Of a DNA stretch of 64,000 bases, positions 25,917-34,593 are shown piece after piece (within the stretch, counting starts at the first letter, position 1; each line of letters opens with the position of its first letter). The DNA lies in NCBI GenBank assembly GCA_963721445.1, contig CAVRIZ010000005.1, forward strand, positions 868,001 through 932,000. The letters run 5' to 3'. The translations under genes and the position numbers were made by a program. The stretch comes from DAIOEK01 sp963721445 (GTDB taxonomy: Bacteria; Chloroflexota; Anaerolineae; Anaerolineales; Anaerolineaceae). Under the pieces are notes generated by a model, which saw only the letters and a program-made list of their open reading frames with translations, did not search any database and was not told the DNA's origin.

Positions 25917-26702
25917 TTACATCCAGAAAAGCCACATATGGATGGTATGGTACAACCAGCCGGGGAATATACTTCCGGTTCTCTTGATGATCCATCCAAG
26001 CAGAAGGCCCAATAATAAGCGATAGAGAGCCAATGCAAGAAGAACCATCCACCCAATTCCGAGCAATGGTAAGACAACCCAGACCGCAGAGAACAGAGCT
26101 GTCAGCAGATAACCGATCGGCACCCCGAGCCAATTTTCCAGACGGGGCTGTAAGTATCCTCGAAAAATGATCTCTTCGCCAAAAGCCGCAACAACACAGG
26201 CGATCAATAAATAGAGCTGATTGATCTCTTTATCGCCATAAATCAACGGTGAAAGTTTTCCACGCAAAAATATTGTCACCAAAACCAGTGCGAATCCCAC
26301 CTGCAGCCCGCCGCTGAGCATTTGCTGCTTCAACCCCAAACTGAGCCATGGCTGTTTTTTTCGGCGAACAAAGTAGATCACCGGCAAGACGCAAATAGCA
26401 AAGAAACCCAGCAATGTAATCAGATTTCCGATGCTCAGCTCACCGGGAAAATTAAGCCGGGCAAGCTCCATATCCCACGGTTGAAATGATACAAAACCGG
26501 AGAATGGAACAGGAGCTAATCGGGCAAAAATGATCGTGAACAGCAGAATCAAAACCGCCAGGCTGACAGCCCCGATACCTTCCTGGCGTGGTTTGGTAAA
26601 CTGTACTGGACGTCGATTTTTCAGCACCGGACTGATGGACAGGATAAGTACGACCGCGATCACACCAATCCATTCCGCGGCGATCAGTACATATCCGGTC
26701 AT
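25917..26702 (-). CDS. CPBP family intramembrane metalloprotease
   Basis: A 261-aa membrane protein with about seven hydrophobic helices. The glutamate motif GEEIIFRGYLQPRL (EExxxR) is the CPBP/Abi signature, and a later helix carries the distal active-site region (LPLLGIGWMVLLALALYRL); the usual second-motif FxxxH could not be clearly aligned. CPBP proteases cleave membrane-anchored substrates such as prenylated peptides. It overlaps the bactofilin gene by 4 nt. Confidence 0.85.
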   Translation of the reverse strand: MTGYVLIAAEWIGVIAVVLILSISPVLKNRRPVQFTKPRQEGIGAVSLAVLILLFTIIFARLAPVPFSGFVSFQPWDMELARLNFPGELSIGNLITLLGFFAICVLPVIYFVRRKKQPWLSLGLKQQMLSGGLQVGFALVLVTIFLRGKLSPLIYGDKEINQLYLLIACVVAAFGEEIIFRGYLQPRLENWLGVPIGYLLTALFSAVWVVLPLLGIGWMVLLALALYRLLLGLLLGWIIKRTGSIFPGWLYHTIHMWLFWM

Positions 26703-27166
26703 TCTGTCTTAGCTGCTTCTACCGGAAGTCCGGCACCAGCACTACCCGGATCAGCGGTGACCGTGGTTGTGTCTTCCAGTCCATATTGGCTAAGGTCTAT
26801 CTTTTCTTCCATCCGGATCTGGCCCCGCAGGAATGCGCCTTCTTCAGTGGAAAAAGATACGACTACCACATCCCCCCATACCCTACCTGTGGAACGGATC
26901 TCCAGTTTTTCAGCTGTAATATTTCCTCTTACCGCCCCGGCAACGATGACGGTGTTGGCTACAACGTTCTCACAGGTTATTCTTCCTGTCTCTCCAACCA
27001 CCAGCAATCCGCGCAGGAGGATTTTTCCTTCAAAAGTACCTTCGATTCGAATGCCACCTGACCCCGCCAGATTTCCATTCCAATTAATGCCCGGACCCAG
27101 TACCGAAGTAACCCGTTCAAGCGGGGAAGTGGGGGGATTGATGGCGGTGTTTGGTTTCTTAAACAT
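26699..27166 (-). CDS. Bactofilin family polymer-forming cytoskeletal protein
   Basis: A 155-aa protein with the short repeats of a bactofilin beta-helix: SVLGPGINWNGNLAGSGGIRIEGTFEGKIL, then VVGETGRITCENVVANTVIVAGAVRGNITAEKLEIRSTGRVWGDVV. N- and C-terminal tails are Pro/Thr- and Glu/Ala-rich, as usual. Bactofilins polymerise under the membrane and place envelope enzymes. It sits 14 bp after an acyltransferase gene and overlaps a CPBP protease gene, a plausible cell-surface operon. Confidence 0.92.
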   Translation of the reverse strand: MFKKPNTAINPPTSPLERVTSVLGPGINWNGNLAGSGGIRIEGTFEGKILLRGLLVVGETGRITCENVVANTVIVAGAVRGNITAEKLEIRSTGRVWGDVVVVSFSTEEGAFLRGQIRMEEKIDLSQYGLEDTTTVTADPGSAGAGLPVEAAKTE

Positions 27167-27180
27167 GTTCGGAGAGGGTC

Positions 27181-27849
27181 CTACTCTGTGGGTAATCTAA
27201 TTGGCCAGATGGTTCCAGCGCGAACGATTTCACTATCCGGGACATTCTTTTTAATGGTTGCCCCATTGCCTATGCGCACATCATGACCGATCTCCAAGTC
27301 CAGATTAATGGTAACCCGCATACCGATCTGGGACCGATCTCCGATGGTCACTCCACCTGCCAGCGTCGCTCCTGGTGACAAATTCACATATTCACCGATG
27401 TGACAATCATGCGACAGGATGGCGCCATAGTTTACGATACTGCCAAATCCAATCCTCGAATCACTTCCCACATAGACCAAAGGCAGAATTTGTACGCCTT
27501 CTGCAATTTGTACGGAAGGTTCCACAACTGCCTTCGGGTGAATTAAATATGGACAGGTGTATCCTGCTCGATCCAATCGCTCGAAGACCCGAACCCGTAC
27601 TTCTGGGTTTCCGATCCCACCCACCGCGTTGACTGCGTACTTCAGTCCACGGTCAGCCAGGATTTCCAATAGGTCGCTTTTTCCAAGGACCGGCACCGAA
27701 AGGATCGTTGACCCGACCGGAAGTGCATCATCAACGATCCCGGCAATCTGATACAAATCTAACGCTCGAATCAAATCGATCACAGATTTAGCGTGACCCC
27801 CACCACCATAGATGAGGATGTGATTTGCGGTAAACGATTCCGATTGCAT
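27181..27849 (-). CDS. PglD/NeuD-like sugar O- or N-acyltransferase
   Basis: A 222-aa protein with an N-terminal Rossmann-like domain (HILIYGGGGHAKSVIDLI) and a C-terminal left-handed beta-helix made of hexapeptide repeats (VNYGAILSHDCHIGEYVNLSPG and similar). The active-site His is in SHDCHIG. Members acetylate amino sugars or sialic acid-like residues of surface glycans. The start at ATG 27849 is preceded by a TATAAA-like element only a few bases upstream, so a leaderless message is possible; a longer frame to 27936 is less like the family. Confidence 0.88.
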   Translation of the reverse strand: MQSESFTANHILIYGGGGHAKSVIDLIRALDLYQIAGIVDDALPVGSTILSVPVLGKSDLLEILADRGLKYAVNAVGGIGNPEVRVRVFERLDRAGYTCPYLIHPKAVVEPSVQIAEGVQILPLVYVGSDSRIGFGSIVNYGAILSHDCHIGEYVNLSPGATLAGGVTIGDRSQIGMRVTINLDLEIGHDVRIGNGATIKKNVPDSEIVRAGTIWPIRLPTE

Positions 27850-27972
27850 TCCTCTTTTATACCATAAATCCGTGAATGCCCGGTTTCTTCGAGATGGTTG
27901 GATACAATTCAATGACTGATCCAGCGTTTTGATCACACAGGCTTATACTATTCTGCCTATCTTTATCATATT

Positions 27973-27981
27973 TGCTATAAT
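27973..27981 (+). promoter_or_regulatory. Extended -10 promoter of the selenoprotein peroxiredoxin gene
   Basis: TGCTATAAT (TGn plus perfect TATAAT) lies 34 bp before ATG 28016. Extended -10 promoters need little or no -35 element, and none is clear here. Confidence 0.65.
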
Positions 27982-28015
27982 AGATTCATTCTGTAATTCC
28001 CTGGAGGCTATACTA

Positions 28016-28762
28016 ATGACACACCTGAAAGTTGGTGATAAAGCACCAGATTTCACACTTCCCAGCCACCTGGATACATCCGTTACATTAAGTGACCTGC
28101 GGGGAAAAGCCGTCGCAATGGCATTTTTCCCTCTGGCATGGACGCCCATATGAACAGCGCAGATCCCGTCGTATGAAGCCGAACTCGGCAAGTTCACGGG
28201 ATTAAATGCTCAGGTTCTGGGCATCAGCGTAGATTCAGTTCCCTGCCTTAAAGCATGGACGGAAACTTTTGGCGGGATTCACTACCCAATTTTGAGTGAC
28301 TTCTGGCCTCATGGCGAGATCGCCCAACTGTACGGCGTATTAAGACCAGATGGAACTGCAGAGCGAGCCATCTTTATCGTCGATGATGATGGGATAATCC
28401 GTTATATCGATGTTCATGATATCAATGATCAACCGGATAACCGGGTTTTATTCAGCGAAATCAAGAAATTGCGCCCGTTGTATGTCGAGCCTGAACCTAA
28501 ACGGGTGATCGAGAATCTCCCCCATGGCGGCATTGTCATGTATTGCACTCGCTGGTGTCCGGAATGCCGAAAAGCCAGGGCGTTCTTCTCGGAACATAAG
28601 ATCAAATATACCGAAGTGGATATTATGATGGTTCCCGGCGCAGATGATCAGGTCCGCAAATGGACGGGAGGCGACCTGGTGACTCCCACTTTCGACATCG
28701 ACGGTCAAATTCTGATCGATTATGATGAATCCAAATTGAGGCAAGTATTACAGATTAGATGA
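28016..28762 (+). CDS. Selenocysteine peroxiredoxin fused to a glutaredoxin domain (in-frame TGA = Sec46)
   Basis: A 248-aa thiol peroxidase read through TGA 28151-28153. ATG 28016 follows GGAGG. The N-terminal AhpC/TSA domain (about 1-150) has GDKAPDFTLPSH and the peroxidatic motif PLAWTPI-U, matching PxxxTxxC with TGA exactly at the peroxidatic cysteine. The same frame continues at once with TAQIPSYEAELGKF and GISVDSVPC (Cys77), both typical of AhpE/BCP-type peroxiredoxins. From about residue 160 a glutaredoxin/mycoredoxin-like domain follows, IVMYCTRWCPECRKA, with a CPEC redox pair at Cys181 and Cys184. The enzyme should reduce hydroperoxides with Sec46, and the attached glutaredoxin could regenerate it. 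A candidate SECIS hairpin follows the TGA, and selD in this window is itself a selenoprotein. A nonsense mutation is unlikely. Confidence 0.88.
28163..28202 (+). promoter_or_regulatory. Candidate bacterial SECIS hairpin of the peroxiredoxin mRNA
   Basis: Beginning 10 nt after the TGA, ATCCCGT (28163-28169) pairs perfectly with ACGGGAT (28196-28202). Inside, GAA (28175) pairs with TTC (28193) and GCCG (28178-28181) with CGGC (28186-28189) around the loop AACT. Distance and length suit a bacterial SECIS read by SelB. The loop lacks the G usually found near its 5' side, so this is a candidate only. Confidence 0.55.
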
Positions 28763-28773
28763 TTGATGAGTAA

Positions 28774-28810
28774 GGTGGGCTTCCCCTTAAGGCACACCAG
28801 GAAGCCCACC
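28774..28810. terminator. Bidirectional terminator between peroxiredoxin and glycosylase genes
   Basis: An 11-bp stem, GGTGGGCTTCC (28774-28784) with GGAAGCCCACC (28800-28810), sits in the 59-bp gap between two convergent genes, with T-rich sequence on the plus side (CTTCTACTTTCC). Confidence 0.8.
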
Positions 28811-28821
28811 CTTCTACTTTC

Positions 28822-29484
28822 CTACTTCAACAGGATATTCCGTTCGCTTTCTTTCAGTACCCATCTCCATCGGATGCTATACCAGGGTTCAGGCACAGTC
28901 CCCATGCCAATCCGGGGTGTTATCTGCAGCTGGTTCTCCGCAATCTGCAATCCAATATCGGTGATCCATAACCCATTTTCCCGAGAACATAGATCCACAC
29001 CATTCAGATTCCGATCAATCTTCAATGCCTGGCATAGTTTGGCCGGACCATCCGTCCACCCACGGTCTCGCTGTTGCTCTGACAAGAGAGCCGGCACTGG
29101 ACGGTTCTGTCGCATCTCGTCCAATCCCATTGCCGGCCAGATCGCTCTGATCAGAACCGCAGCTGGACTGCCCTCGGTGTCGGTTACCGCATTGAGCATC
29201 CAGTGCATACCGTAGGTAAAATAAACATAGGAATGACCGGGTGGACCGTACATTATCATTGTTCGTGGTGTTTTCCCCACGTGCGCGTGACAACCCAGAT
29301 CTTCTTCACCCTGGTAGGCTTCCGCCTCCAGAATGATTCCAGCCAGGAGAGATTGGTCAATTTTTCGGACGAGGAGTTTGCCAACCAGTTGCGGGGCTAC
29401 CTGATCGGCGGGTCGATTGTAAAATCTTACCGGGATTGGGGTCTTATCCATCCACAGACTAGAGTCTGCGTTCGTTATCGCCAT
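28822..29484 (-). CDS. 3-methyladenine DNA glycosylase (AAG/MPG family)
   Basis: A base-excision repair enzyme of about 210-220 aa. Family landmarks are FYNRPADQVAPQLVGKLLV, GIILEAEAYQGEEDLGCHA with the catalytic Glu, YGPPGHSYVYFTYGMHWMLNAVT and TDGPAKLCQALKI. It removes alkylated or deaminated purines. The start is uncertain: ATG 29484 overlaps the upstream epimerase by 26 nt, while ATG 29451 avoids overlap; neither has a clear Shine-Dalgarno. Probably co-transcribed with the epimerase by proximity only. Confidence 0.9.
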   Translation of the reverse strand: MAITNADSSLWMDKTPIPVRFYNRPADQVAPQLVGKLLVRKIDQSLLAGIILEAEAYQGEEDLGCHAHVGKTPRTMIMYGPPGHSYVYFTYGMHWMLNAVTDTEGSPAAVLIRAIWPAMGLDEMRQNRPVPALLSEQQRDRGWTDGPAKLCQALKIDRNLNGVDLCSRENGLWITDIGLQIAENQLQITPRIGMGTVPEPWYSIRWRWVLKESERNILLK

Positions 29485-30415
29485 TATCAGTGACCGCGAA
29501 GTGTGGATCGCGTTCCAACGTGAGCCGTAAGCCTGTTTCAAGATCGATGGATGGTTTGTAATTCAGTTTTTTCTCTGCCAGTGAAATATCCGCCCGTAAA
29601 AATGACACACCACTTTCAGCACGGGGATTGCTCACCACCTGAGGCTTTCCACCGGTGATCTCCATCACTTTCTTAACCAATTCTTTGATACTGGTTGATT
29701 GACCGCTGCCGACATTAATGACCATATTATTGATCTTCGGAGCTGTTCCAGCCGCGACCATGGCGGTCACCGTGTCGTCCACGTAAACGTAATCTCGGCT
29801 TTGAGATCCGTCTCCATTCATGACGATGGTCCCATTTCTCACAGCCTGTTTTAAAAAAGAGGGGATCACCGGGGCATGGACTGGCGGGATATGTTGCCCA
29901 GGACCATATGCATTGAAAACCCGTAAAACAACTGTTTCCACATTAATGGTTGCGCCGATAGTTCGAACATAGTATTCCGCCGCCAACTTGGAAACCGCAT
30001 ATGGTGAACGCGGTTTGACCTGTGAATCTTCCCGGCTGGCCTGATTTTTCTGGTCTCCGTAGACAGCCCCAGAAGAGATAAACACGATCCGTTTAATACC
30101 TACATCACGGATCGCTTCCATGAGAGTAACAGTTCCGCCCACATTCGTGGCATTATAGTCTCGCGGGAAGAGAATCGATTCAGGAACAGACACTCGCGCT
30201 GCCAGATGATAGACAACATCCACCCCCTGCAATACAGTCCATAATTTCGGACGATCGTTGACATCGCCCCGGGTAAAATAGATTTCCGGTTTTAAATTGG
30301 AAGGATCACCCGATGAGCAATCGTCGAATCCATGAACCTGATGTCCTTCCAGGATCAAGCGATTCGCCAGAGCGGAACCAAGGAAACCTGCTGCACCCGT
30401 GATGAGTATATTCAT
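29459..30415 (-). CDS. NAD-dependent epimerase/dehydratase (extended SDR, GalE-like)
   Basis: A 318-aa nucleotide-sugar enzyme. The N-terminal NAD motif is ITGAAGFLGSALANRL, followed by VVYHLAARVSVPES and ISSGAVYGDQ; the catalytic pair is YAVSKLAAEYY (YxxxK). RVFNAYGPGQH and DYVYVDDTV support UDP-sugar 4-epimerase-like membership. It probably makes a precursor for surface polysaccharide. The exact sugar is not decidable. Confidence 0.9.
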   Translation of the reverse strand: MNILITGAAGFLGSALANRLILEGHQVHGFDDCSSGDPSNLKPEIYFTRGDVNDRPKLWTVLQGVDVVYHLAARVSVPESILFPRDYNATNVGGTVTLMEAIRDVGIKRIVFISSGAVYGDQKNQASREDSQVKPRSPYAVSKLAAEYYVRTIGATINVETVVLRVFNAYGPGQHIPPVHAPVIPSFLKQAVRNGTIVMNGDGSQSRDYVYVDDTVTAMVAAGTAPKINNMVINVGSGQSTSIKELVKKVMEITGGKPQVVSNPRAESGVSFLRADISLAEKKLNYKPSIDLETGLRLTLERDPHFAVTDNGDNERRL

Positions 30416-30532
30416 GCTTGTTCTACCATACCAGTTTGGATTGCTGGATTATAGCACAGTTGGATGGTGACATTTTACCAACAAGAGGTGATTCTCTAGT
30501 ACAATTGATCAGTTTTATCTGTAGAGTAAAAG

Positions 30533-30541
30533 TGGTATAAT
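30533..30541 (+). promoter_or_regulatory. Extended -10 promoter of moaA
   Basis: TGGTATAAT (TGn plus TATAAT) lies about 37 bp before the moaA ATG and points away from the divergent epimerase gene. Confidence 0.6.
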
Positions 30542-30578
30542 TCAGACAAATGTTGTCCGATTTACAAAGCGAGATGTT

Positions 30579-31559
30579 ATGCCTTTAGACCGGTTTGGAA
30601 GGAATATCCATTATCTTCGCATCAGCATTACAGATCATTGCAATCTGCGATGCGTGTATTGCATGCCCGAAGATATGAAATTCCGTCCTCGGGACGAAAT
30701 GATGTCTCTGGATGAGATCCTTCGCCTCACCCGTTTATTTGCGCAAATGGGTGTGGATAAGATCCGCCTGACCGGTGGCGAGCCAACCGTCCACCCGCAG
30801 ATCAAGGAAATCGTCCAGGGGATTACCAACATTCATGGGATCCGTTCCACTTCGATGACAACAAATGGCGTTCTGTTGAGCAAACTGGCTGCACCATTGA
30901 AAGAAGCCGGTCTCGAACGGGTCAACGTCAGCCTGGATACGACCAACCCGGAGGAATTCCACCGCATCACCCGTCGCAATTCTTTCCATCAGGTTTGGGA
31001 TGGAATTCTTACTGCTGAATCTGAAGGTTTGCTGCCGGTTAAACTGAACGCCGTGGTTGTTCGGGGATATAACGACAACTCCCTGATCGATCTGGCAGCC
31101 TTAACTCTCTCTCATCCCTGGCAGGTCCGTTTCATTGAGATGATGCCTTTTGCCGGAGCAACCGATCTGCAAGTACACCAGGTGGTGACCTCGAAGGAGA
31201 TGATCGAGCACATCGAGAGTGAATTCGGGACGCTCGAATTTATCAACGAAGGACATTTGGATGGTGAAGCCCGAATCTATAAGATCAAGGGTGCGCCCGG
31301 CAGCCTGGGTTTCATCTCATCGGTCAGCATTCCATTTTGTGCGCAATGCACCCGCGTCCGTCTGACATCCGATGGGAAAGTACGCTTATGCCTGCTCCGG
31401 GAAGATGAAGTGGATCTGCTCACACCCATGCGAGCGGGTGCGGACGATGAAGTCATTCGCAAGCTGATCGTGGAAAATGTCTGGCACAAACCCTGGGGGC
31501 ATGGTCTCGCCGAAGGTCAAATCCCCGTCAACCGTACGATGAGCGAAATCGGCGGGTAA
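30579..31559 (+). CDS. moaA: GTP 3',8-cyclase MoaA (radical SAM, molybdopterin biosynthesis)
   Basis: A 326-aa enzyme converting GTP to the cyclic intermediate of molybdenum cofactor synthesis. The radical SAM cluster is SITDHCNLRCVYCMPED (CxxxCxxC). KIRLTGGEPTVHP is the SAM-binding region. The C-terminal second cluster uses FCAQCTRVRLTSDGKVRLCLL. It ends EIGG, consistent with the conserved C-terminal double-glycine tail. No moaC lies beside it; the MoaD-like protein at 37955 is more than 6 kb away and has a different context. Confidence 0.95.
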   Translation: MPLDRFGRNIHYLRISITDHCNLRCVYCMPEDMKFRPRDEMMSLDEILRLTRLFAQMGVDKIRLTGGEPTVHPQIKEIVQGITNIHGIRSTSMTTNGVLLSKLAAPLKEAGLERVNVSLDTTNPEEFHRITRRNSFHQVWDGILTAESEGLLPVKLNAVVVRGYNDNSLIDLAALTLSHPWQVRFIEMMPFAGATDLQVHQVVTSKEMIEHIESEFGTLEFINEGHLDGEARIYKIKGAPGSLGFISSVSIPFCAQCTRVRLTSDGKVRLCLLREDEVDLLTPMRAGADDEVIRKLIVENVWHKPWGHGLAEGQIPVNRTMSEIGG

Positions 31560-31571
31560 TTTCCAATTTAA

Positions 31572-32384
31572 TTAATTCAACAAACTGAAGAACCAAATCA
31601 CCAGCACCGGGGTGAGGGTGCAGAATCCGTTTACCCAGTCGTTATTCAGCCAGGGCAATCCGCGTATTAGACGTGTTTCTGTCCCGCAGATATGGGTCGG
31701 GTGTCGCTCTGTTTCTTTCTGGCAGGTCGGGCAATAATACACAGCCTGGATGGTAGCTCCGAGAAACGAATCTACCAGCGAACCGGCGAATCCAGCCAGC
31801 GTAATTCCGATTAATATGAATATCGATCCACCCCGGAACATAAACCCGACCGTTGCAACCAGCAGCGCTCCAAATAAGGATGCCAGAGTGCCAACCGGTG
31901 TGATTCCACCCGAAGTCCCCATCTCCACCCGCTTCCAGGTCGTGATCAACCTCGGTTTGACCGGTGAGAGAACTCCCACCTCTGTCGCCCAGGTATCCGC
32001 ATTGGCTGCCGCCAGGCTGGCACAGAAAGCCCACCACAACCAATCAGCCTGGGGATACAGTCCAGCGAGAACGATGAGAACACCGCTCACTCCCCCGTTG
32101 GCAAGCACCTGGCCAGCGTCCCGACGGCTGCCTTTGGCATGCTTCTCATCCATGATCGCTTTTCGCCGTTTAAACAGAGACGATAATCCGGACGAGGAAA
32201 TAAAAAAGGTAAGCAGCACCAGGGTGGCCGGTAGACCACCGAACCCGAACACAAGCGTTCCCAATATGCCCGCCACAAGAGCGCCTGAATGGTTTAATGC
32301 CCGCGCCTTGAATGATAGAAAGGCAGCAACGCTGCCAAACAGGATACCAATCACTATGGAAGCGAAAGAGGGATAAGCGATCAT
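31572..32384 (-). CDS. DUF92 family membrane protein
   Basis: A 270-aa integral membrane protein of the DUF92/TIGR00297 family, whose plant relative VTE6 is a phytyl-phosphate kinase. Visible landmarks are FKARALNHSGALVAGILGTLVFGFGG, RDAGQVLANGGVSG, ANADTWATEVGVLSP and GFAGSLVDSFLGATIQA. It may phosphorylate an isoprenoid alcohol (inference from family). ATG 32384 overlaps the upstream stop by 3-4 nt, so the longer frame to 32450 is unlikely. Confidence 0.87.
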   Translation of the reverse strand: MIAYPSFASIVIGILFGSVAAFLSFKARALNHSGALVAGILGTLVFGFGGLPATLVLLTFFISSSGLSSLFKRRKAIMDEKHAKGSRRDAGQVLANGGVSGVLIVLAGLYPQADWLWWAFCASLAAANADTWATEVGVLSPVKPRLITTWKRVEMGTSGGITPVGTLASLFGALLVATVGFMFRGGSIFILIGITLAGFAGSLVDSFLGATIQAVYYCPTCQKETERHPTHICGTETRLIRGLPWLNNDWVNGFCTLTPVLVIWFFSLLN

Positions 32385-33298
32385 AGCTTCAATGTGATCC
32401 AAAGGATGGAGATAATGAGCATCGCATTCGTCAATGCACCGCCAGCCCACAGGAAATAGGCTGCCGTGCGTTGTTCAGTGTTGCGATAGAAAAATGCGCC
32501 GCCAATCAGATCCAACAGAAAGACAAAACCGCCCAGGACCGGAAATAGGATCAATTGAACGGATGACACCATATTCTCTGCCTGTCCTGCCTGGATATTG
32601 CCAAATTGCACCTGAGCTACAGAGGTGACCAGTAGCAGTACCCAAATAACGAGCCCAAGCTCCAACAGGAAACTGGATAAGATAAAGATCCGAGCGTATA
32701 GATCATCCCAGACGTTTCCGAGGATGAAGGATGGCAGGATGGATTCCGCCTGTACAGTTTCGAGGCTGCCAAGCTCGGTATAGCGATGAAAGAGAGCCAG
32801 AAATGCGCGTGGGTCGGATGGGGAGATCACATAGGCAGTTTCCGGCATGGCTACCAGTACTCCATTCAACAACGCATCTGCCATGAACTCGGTCTTCCCG
32901 AGTCCCTCGATCGGGCGCACGCCGATCAGCGCGCCGGGGATGGGCAAGCGAGGTTTGGGTAGCTCCGTAGTCAGATCTTCCACCGGTCGCACCCACTCGA
33001 TTTGACGCAGCGGTAGGACTTCCGTTCGCAAGCCCCAGTGAAGCTTGAGCACGTTGCGATCCATATCATAATAAGCGCGGTTAAGTGCCAACAGTCGATA
33101 ACTGAGCATGGGCAGGGGGAAACAGGCAGCGACACCGGCAGCCAGATAAATGGAAAAGAGCCAGGCGGTCGAGGTGATCGTTGTCAGGACAAAGAAGAGT
33201 CCGGCAAGGAGAACGCACAAGAAAACCAATCCCCCTAGAATTAAATTTCCCTTGCGTGTCGATGGTTTAAACCGTCTGGGCAATTCTTGCGAAGCCAT
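32381..33298 (-). CDS. Membrane protein with bacterial PH-like domain
   Basis: A 305-aa protein. Two N-terminal transmembrane helices (about 18-40 and 44-66) are followed by a beta-rich domain (YYDMDRNVLKLHWGLRTEVLPLRQIEWVRPV and ETAYVISPSDPRAFLALFHR), which looks like the bacterial PH domains found in small membrane proteins. Two or three more helices form the C-terminus. Function unknown. It is the middle gene of a compact run: 3 bp after the DegT gene and overlapping DUF92. Confidence 0.7.
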   Translation of the reverse strand: MASQELPRRFKPSTRKGNLILGGLVFLCVLLAGLFFVLTTITSTAWLFSIYLAAGVAACFPLPMLSYRLLALNRAYYDMDRNVLKLHWGLRTEVLPLRQIEWVRPVEDLTTELPKPRLPIPGALIGVRPIEGLGKTEFMADALLNGVLVAMPETAYVISPSDPRAFLALFHRYTELGSLETVQAESILPSFILGNVWDDLYARIFILSSFLLELGLVIWVLLLVTSVAQVQFGNIQAGQAENMVSSVQLILFPVLGGFVFLLDLIGGAFFYRNTEQRTAAYFLWAGGALTNAMLIISILWITLKL

Positions 33299-33301
33299 AG
33301 G

Positions 33302-34501
33302 TTATCGAAGGCTGACCAATGCCTTTTGCAATTCACGGCAAACCTGGTCCACTTGATCCTCGGTCATTTTCCCTGAGAATGGCAGCGCTAATCCACGCTC
33401 GCCCAGATCTTCGGTGACCGGAAAATCCCCCGCCCGGTAGCCAAACTGTTGGACCATATACGGCTGCAAATGGATCGGCAGGAAATAGGGGCGTACTGGA
33501 ATGCCCTTTTCTGCCAGAATACCGGCTACCTTCTGCCGATTGATCCCTCTGGGGAGACGAATTACATACACGAACCAGGAACTTCGTGTGGTAGTTGGCT
33601 CAACAGTCGGCGTTTCAATTACGGGAATTTCAGACAGGCGTGTGCCATACCAGTCTGCCACCTGTTGACGGGTTTGCATCAGATGATCAATTCGGGACAT
33701 CTGCGCTTTGCCGAGCGCGGCGCTGAGTTCATCCAGCCGGTAGTTGTAACCCAGGTAGGTATGTGAGAGCCAGGTATCCCCGGGAGCACGTCCCTGGTTT
33801 CGGAGGGCACGCATAAATCCAGCCGCTTCCTCATCGTCGGTGACGATCATCCCGCCTTCACCGGTAGTGATCTGTTTATTCGGGTAAAAACCGAACACAC
33901 CATAATCGCCCAGGCGACCGGCTTTACGTCCTTTATATTCCGCGCCGAGCGCTTCGCAGGAATCTTCAATCACCTGTAGATTCGCAGACTTCGCCACCTC
34001 ACAGATCGGATCGAGATCCGCTGGCTGTCCAAAGACATCCACCGGTAAAATCGCCTTCAGTTTGCCGGTTCTCTCGGCACCCTTGCGGGGCAGCCAGCGG
34101 CGAGCCAGCCTGTCGCTGGTTTGAATATCCTTCACCACTTCGCCTAATAGGTCGGTGTTCATATTCCCGGTCTTCGGGTCCACATCCACAAAGACAGGAA
34201 TGGCTTTTTCGAATAGGATCACATTGGTTGACGCGACAAAAGAAAATGGCGTCGTGATGACCACGTCACCCGCTTCGATTCCGGCTGCCCTGACGCACAG
34301 GTGCAAACCTGCCGTGCCTGAATTGACACCGATCGCAAAGCGGCTGCCTGTGAATTCCTTCACGGTCTCTTCAAATAGCTCAATCTGTGGACCAATACTC
34401 AGGCTGGTTGTTCCCAACACCTGATGAACAGCATCAATTTCCACGTCGGATAGATCCGGAGACGACATTGGTATTTGGAGAGACAGGTTTCGGTCGGTCA
34501 T
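33302..34501 (-). CDS. DegT/DnrJ/EryC1/StrS family PLP aminotransferase
   Basis: A roughly 400-aa sugar aminotransferase. It has the family start IPMSSPDLSDVEIDAV, FAIGVNSGTAGLHLCVRA, the PLP-facing VIEDSCEALGAEYKGRKAG and the Schiff-base Lys in GFYPNKQITTGEGG. It transfers an amino group from glutamate to a keto-sugar nucleotide for surface glycan synthesis. ATG 34501 and ATG 34525 are both possible starts and lack a clear Shine-Dalgarno; a TACAAT close to 34501 hints at a leaderless message. Confidence 0.9.
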   Translation of the reverse strand: MTDRNLSLQIPMSSPDLSDVEIDAVHQVLGTTSLSIGPQIELFEETVKEFTGSRFAIGVNSGTAGLHLCVRAAGIEAGDVVITTPFSFVASTNVILFEKAIPVFVDVDPKTGNMNTDLLGEVVKDIQTSDRLARRWLPRKGAERTGKLKAILPVDVFGQPADLDPICEVAKSANLQVIEDSCEALGAEYKGRKAGRLGDYGVFGFYPNKQITTGEGGMIVTDDEEAAGFMRALRNQGRAPGDTWLSHTYLGYNYRLDELSAALGKAQMSRIDHLMQTRQQVADWYGTRLSEIPVIETPTVEPTTTRSSWFVYVIRLPRGINRQKVAGILAEKGIPVRPYFLPIHLQPYMVQQFGYRAGDFPVTEDLGERGLALPFSGKMTEDQVDQVCRELQKALVSLR

Positions 34502-34544
34502 AGGGTTGATTGTACTATATTTCATTTATCGCCCTGGATTCAAA

Positions 34545-34573
34545 AAGGGCACTCCAAAATTTGGAGTGCCCTT
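34545..34573 (-). terminator. Rho-independent terminator after the DUF5667 gene
   Basis: A near-perfect palindrome, AAGGGCACTCCAAA (34545-34558) with TTTGGAGTGCCCTT (34560-34573), runs into TTTTT on the minus strand. Confidence 0.92.
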
Positions 34574-34593
34574 GGACTTTCTTGAGTTCCAGA

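Noticed and set aside
28151..28153. TGA in the peroxiredoxin gene as a nonsense mutation or two separate genes
   Set aside because: The stop is at the peroxidatic Cys position, the frame continues without a shift, flanking residues match the family on both sides, and selD in the same window is itself a Sec protein.
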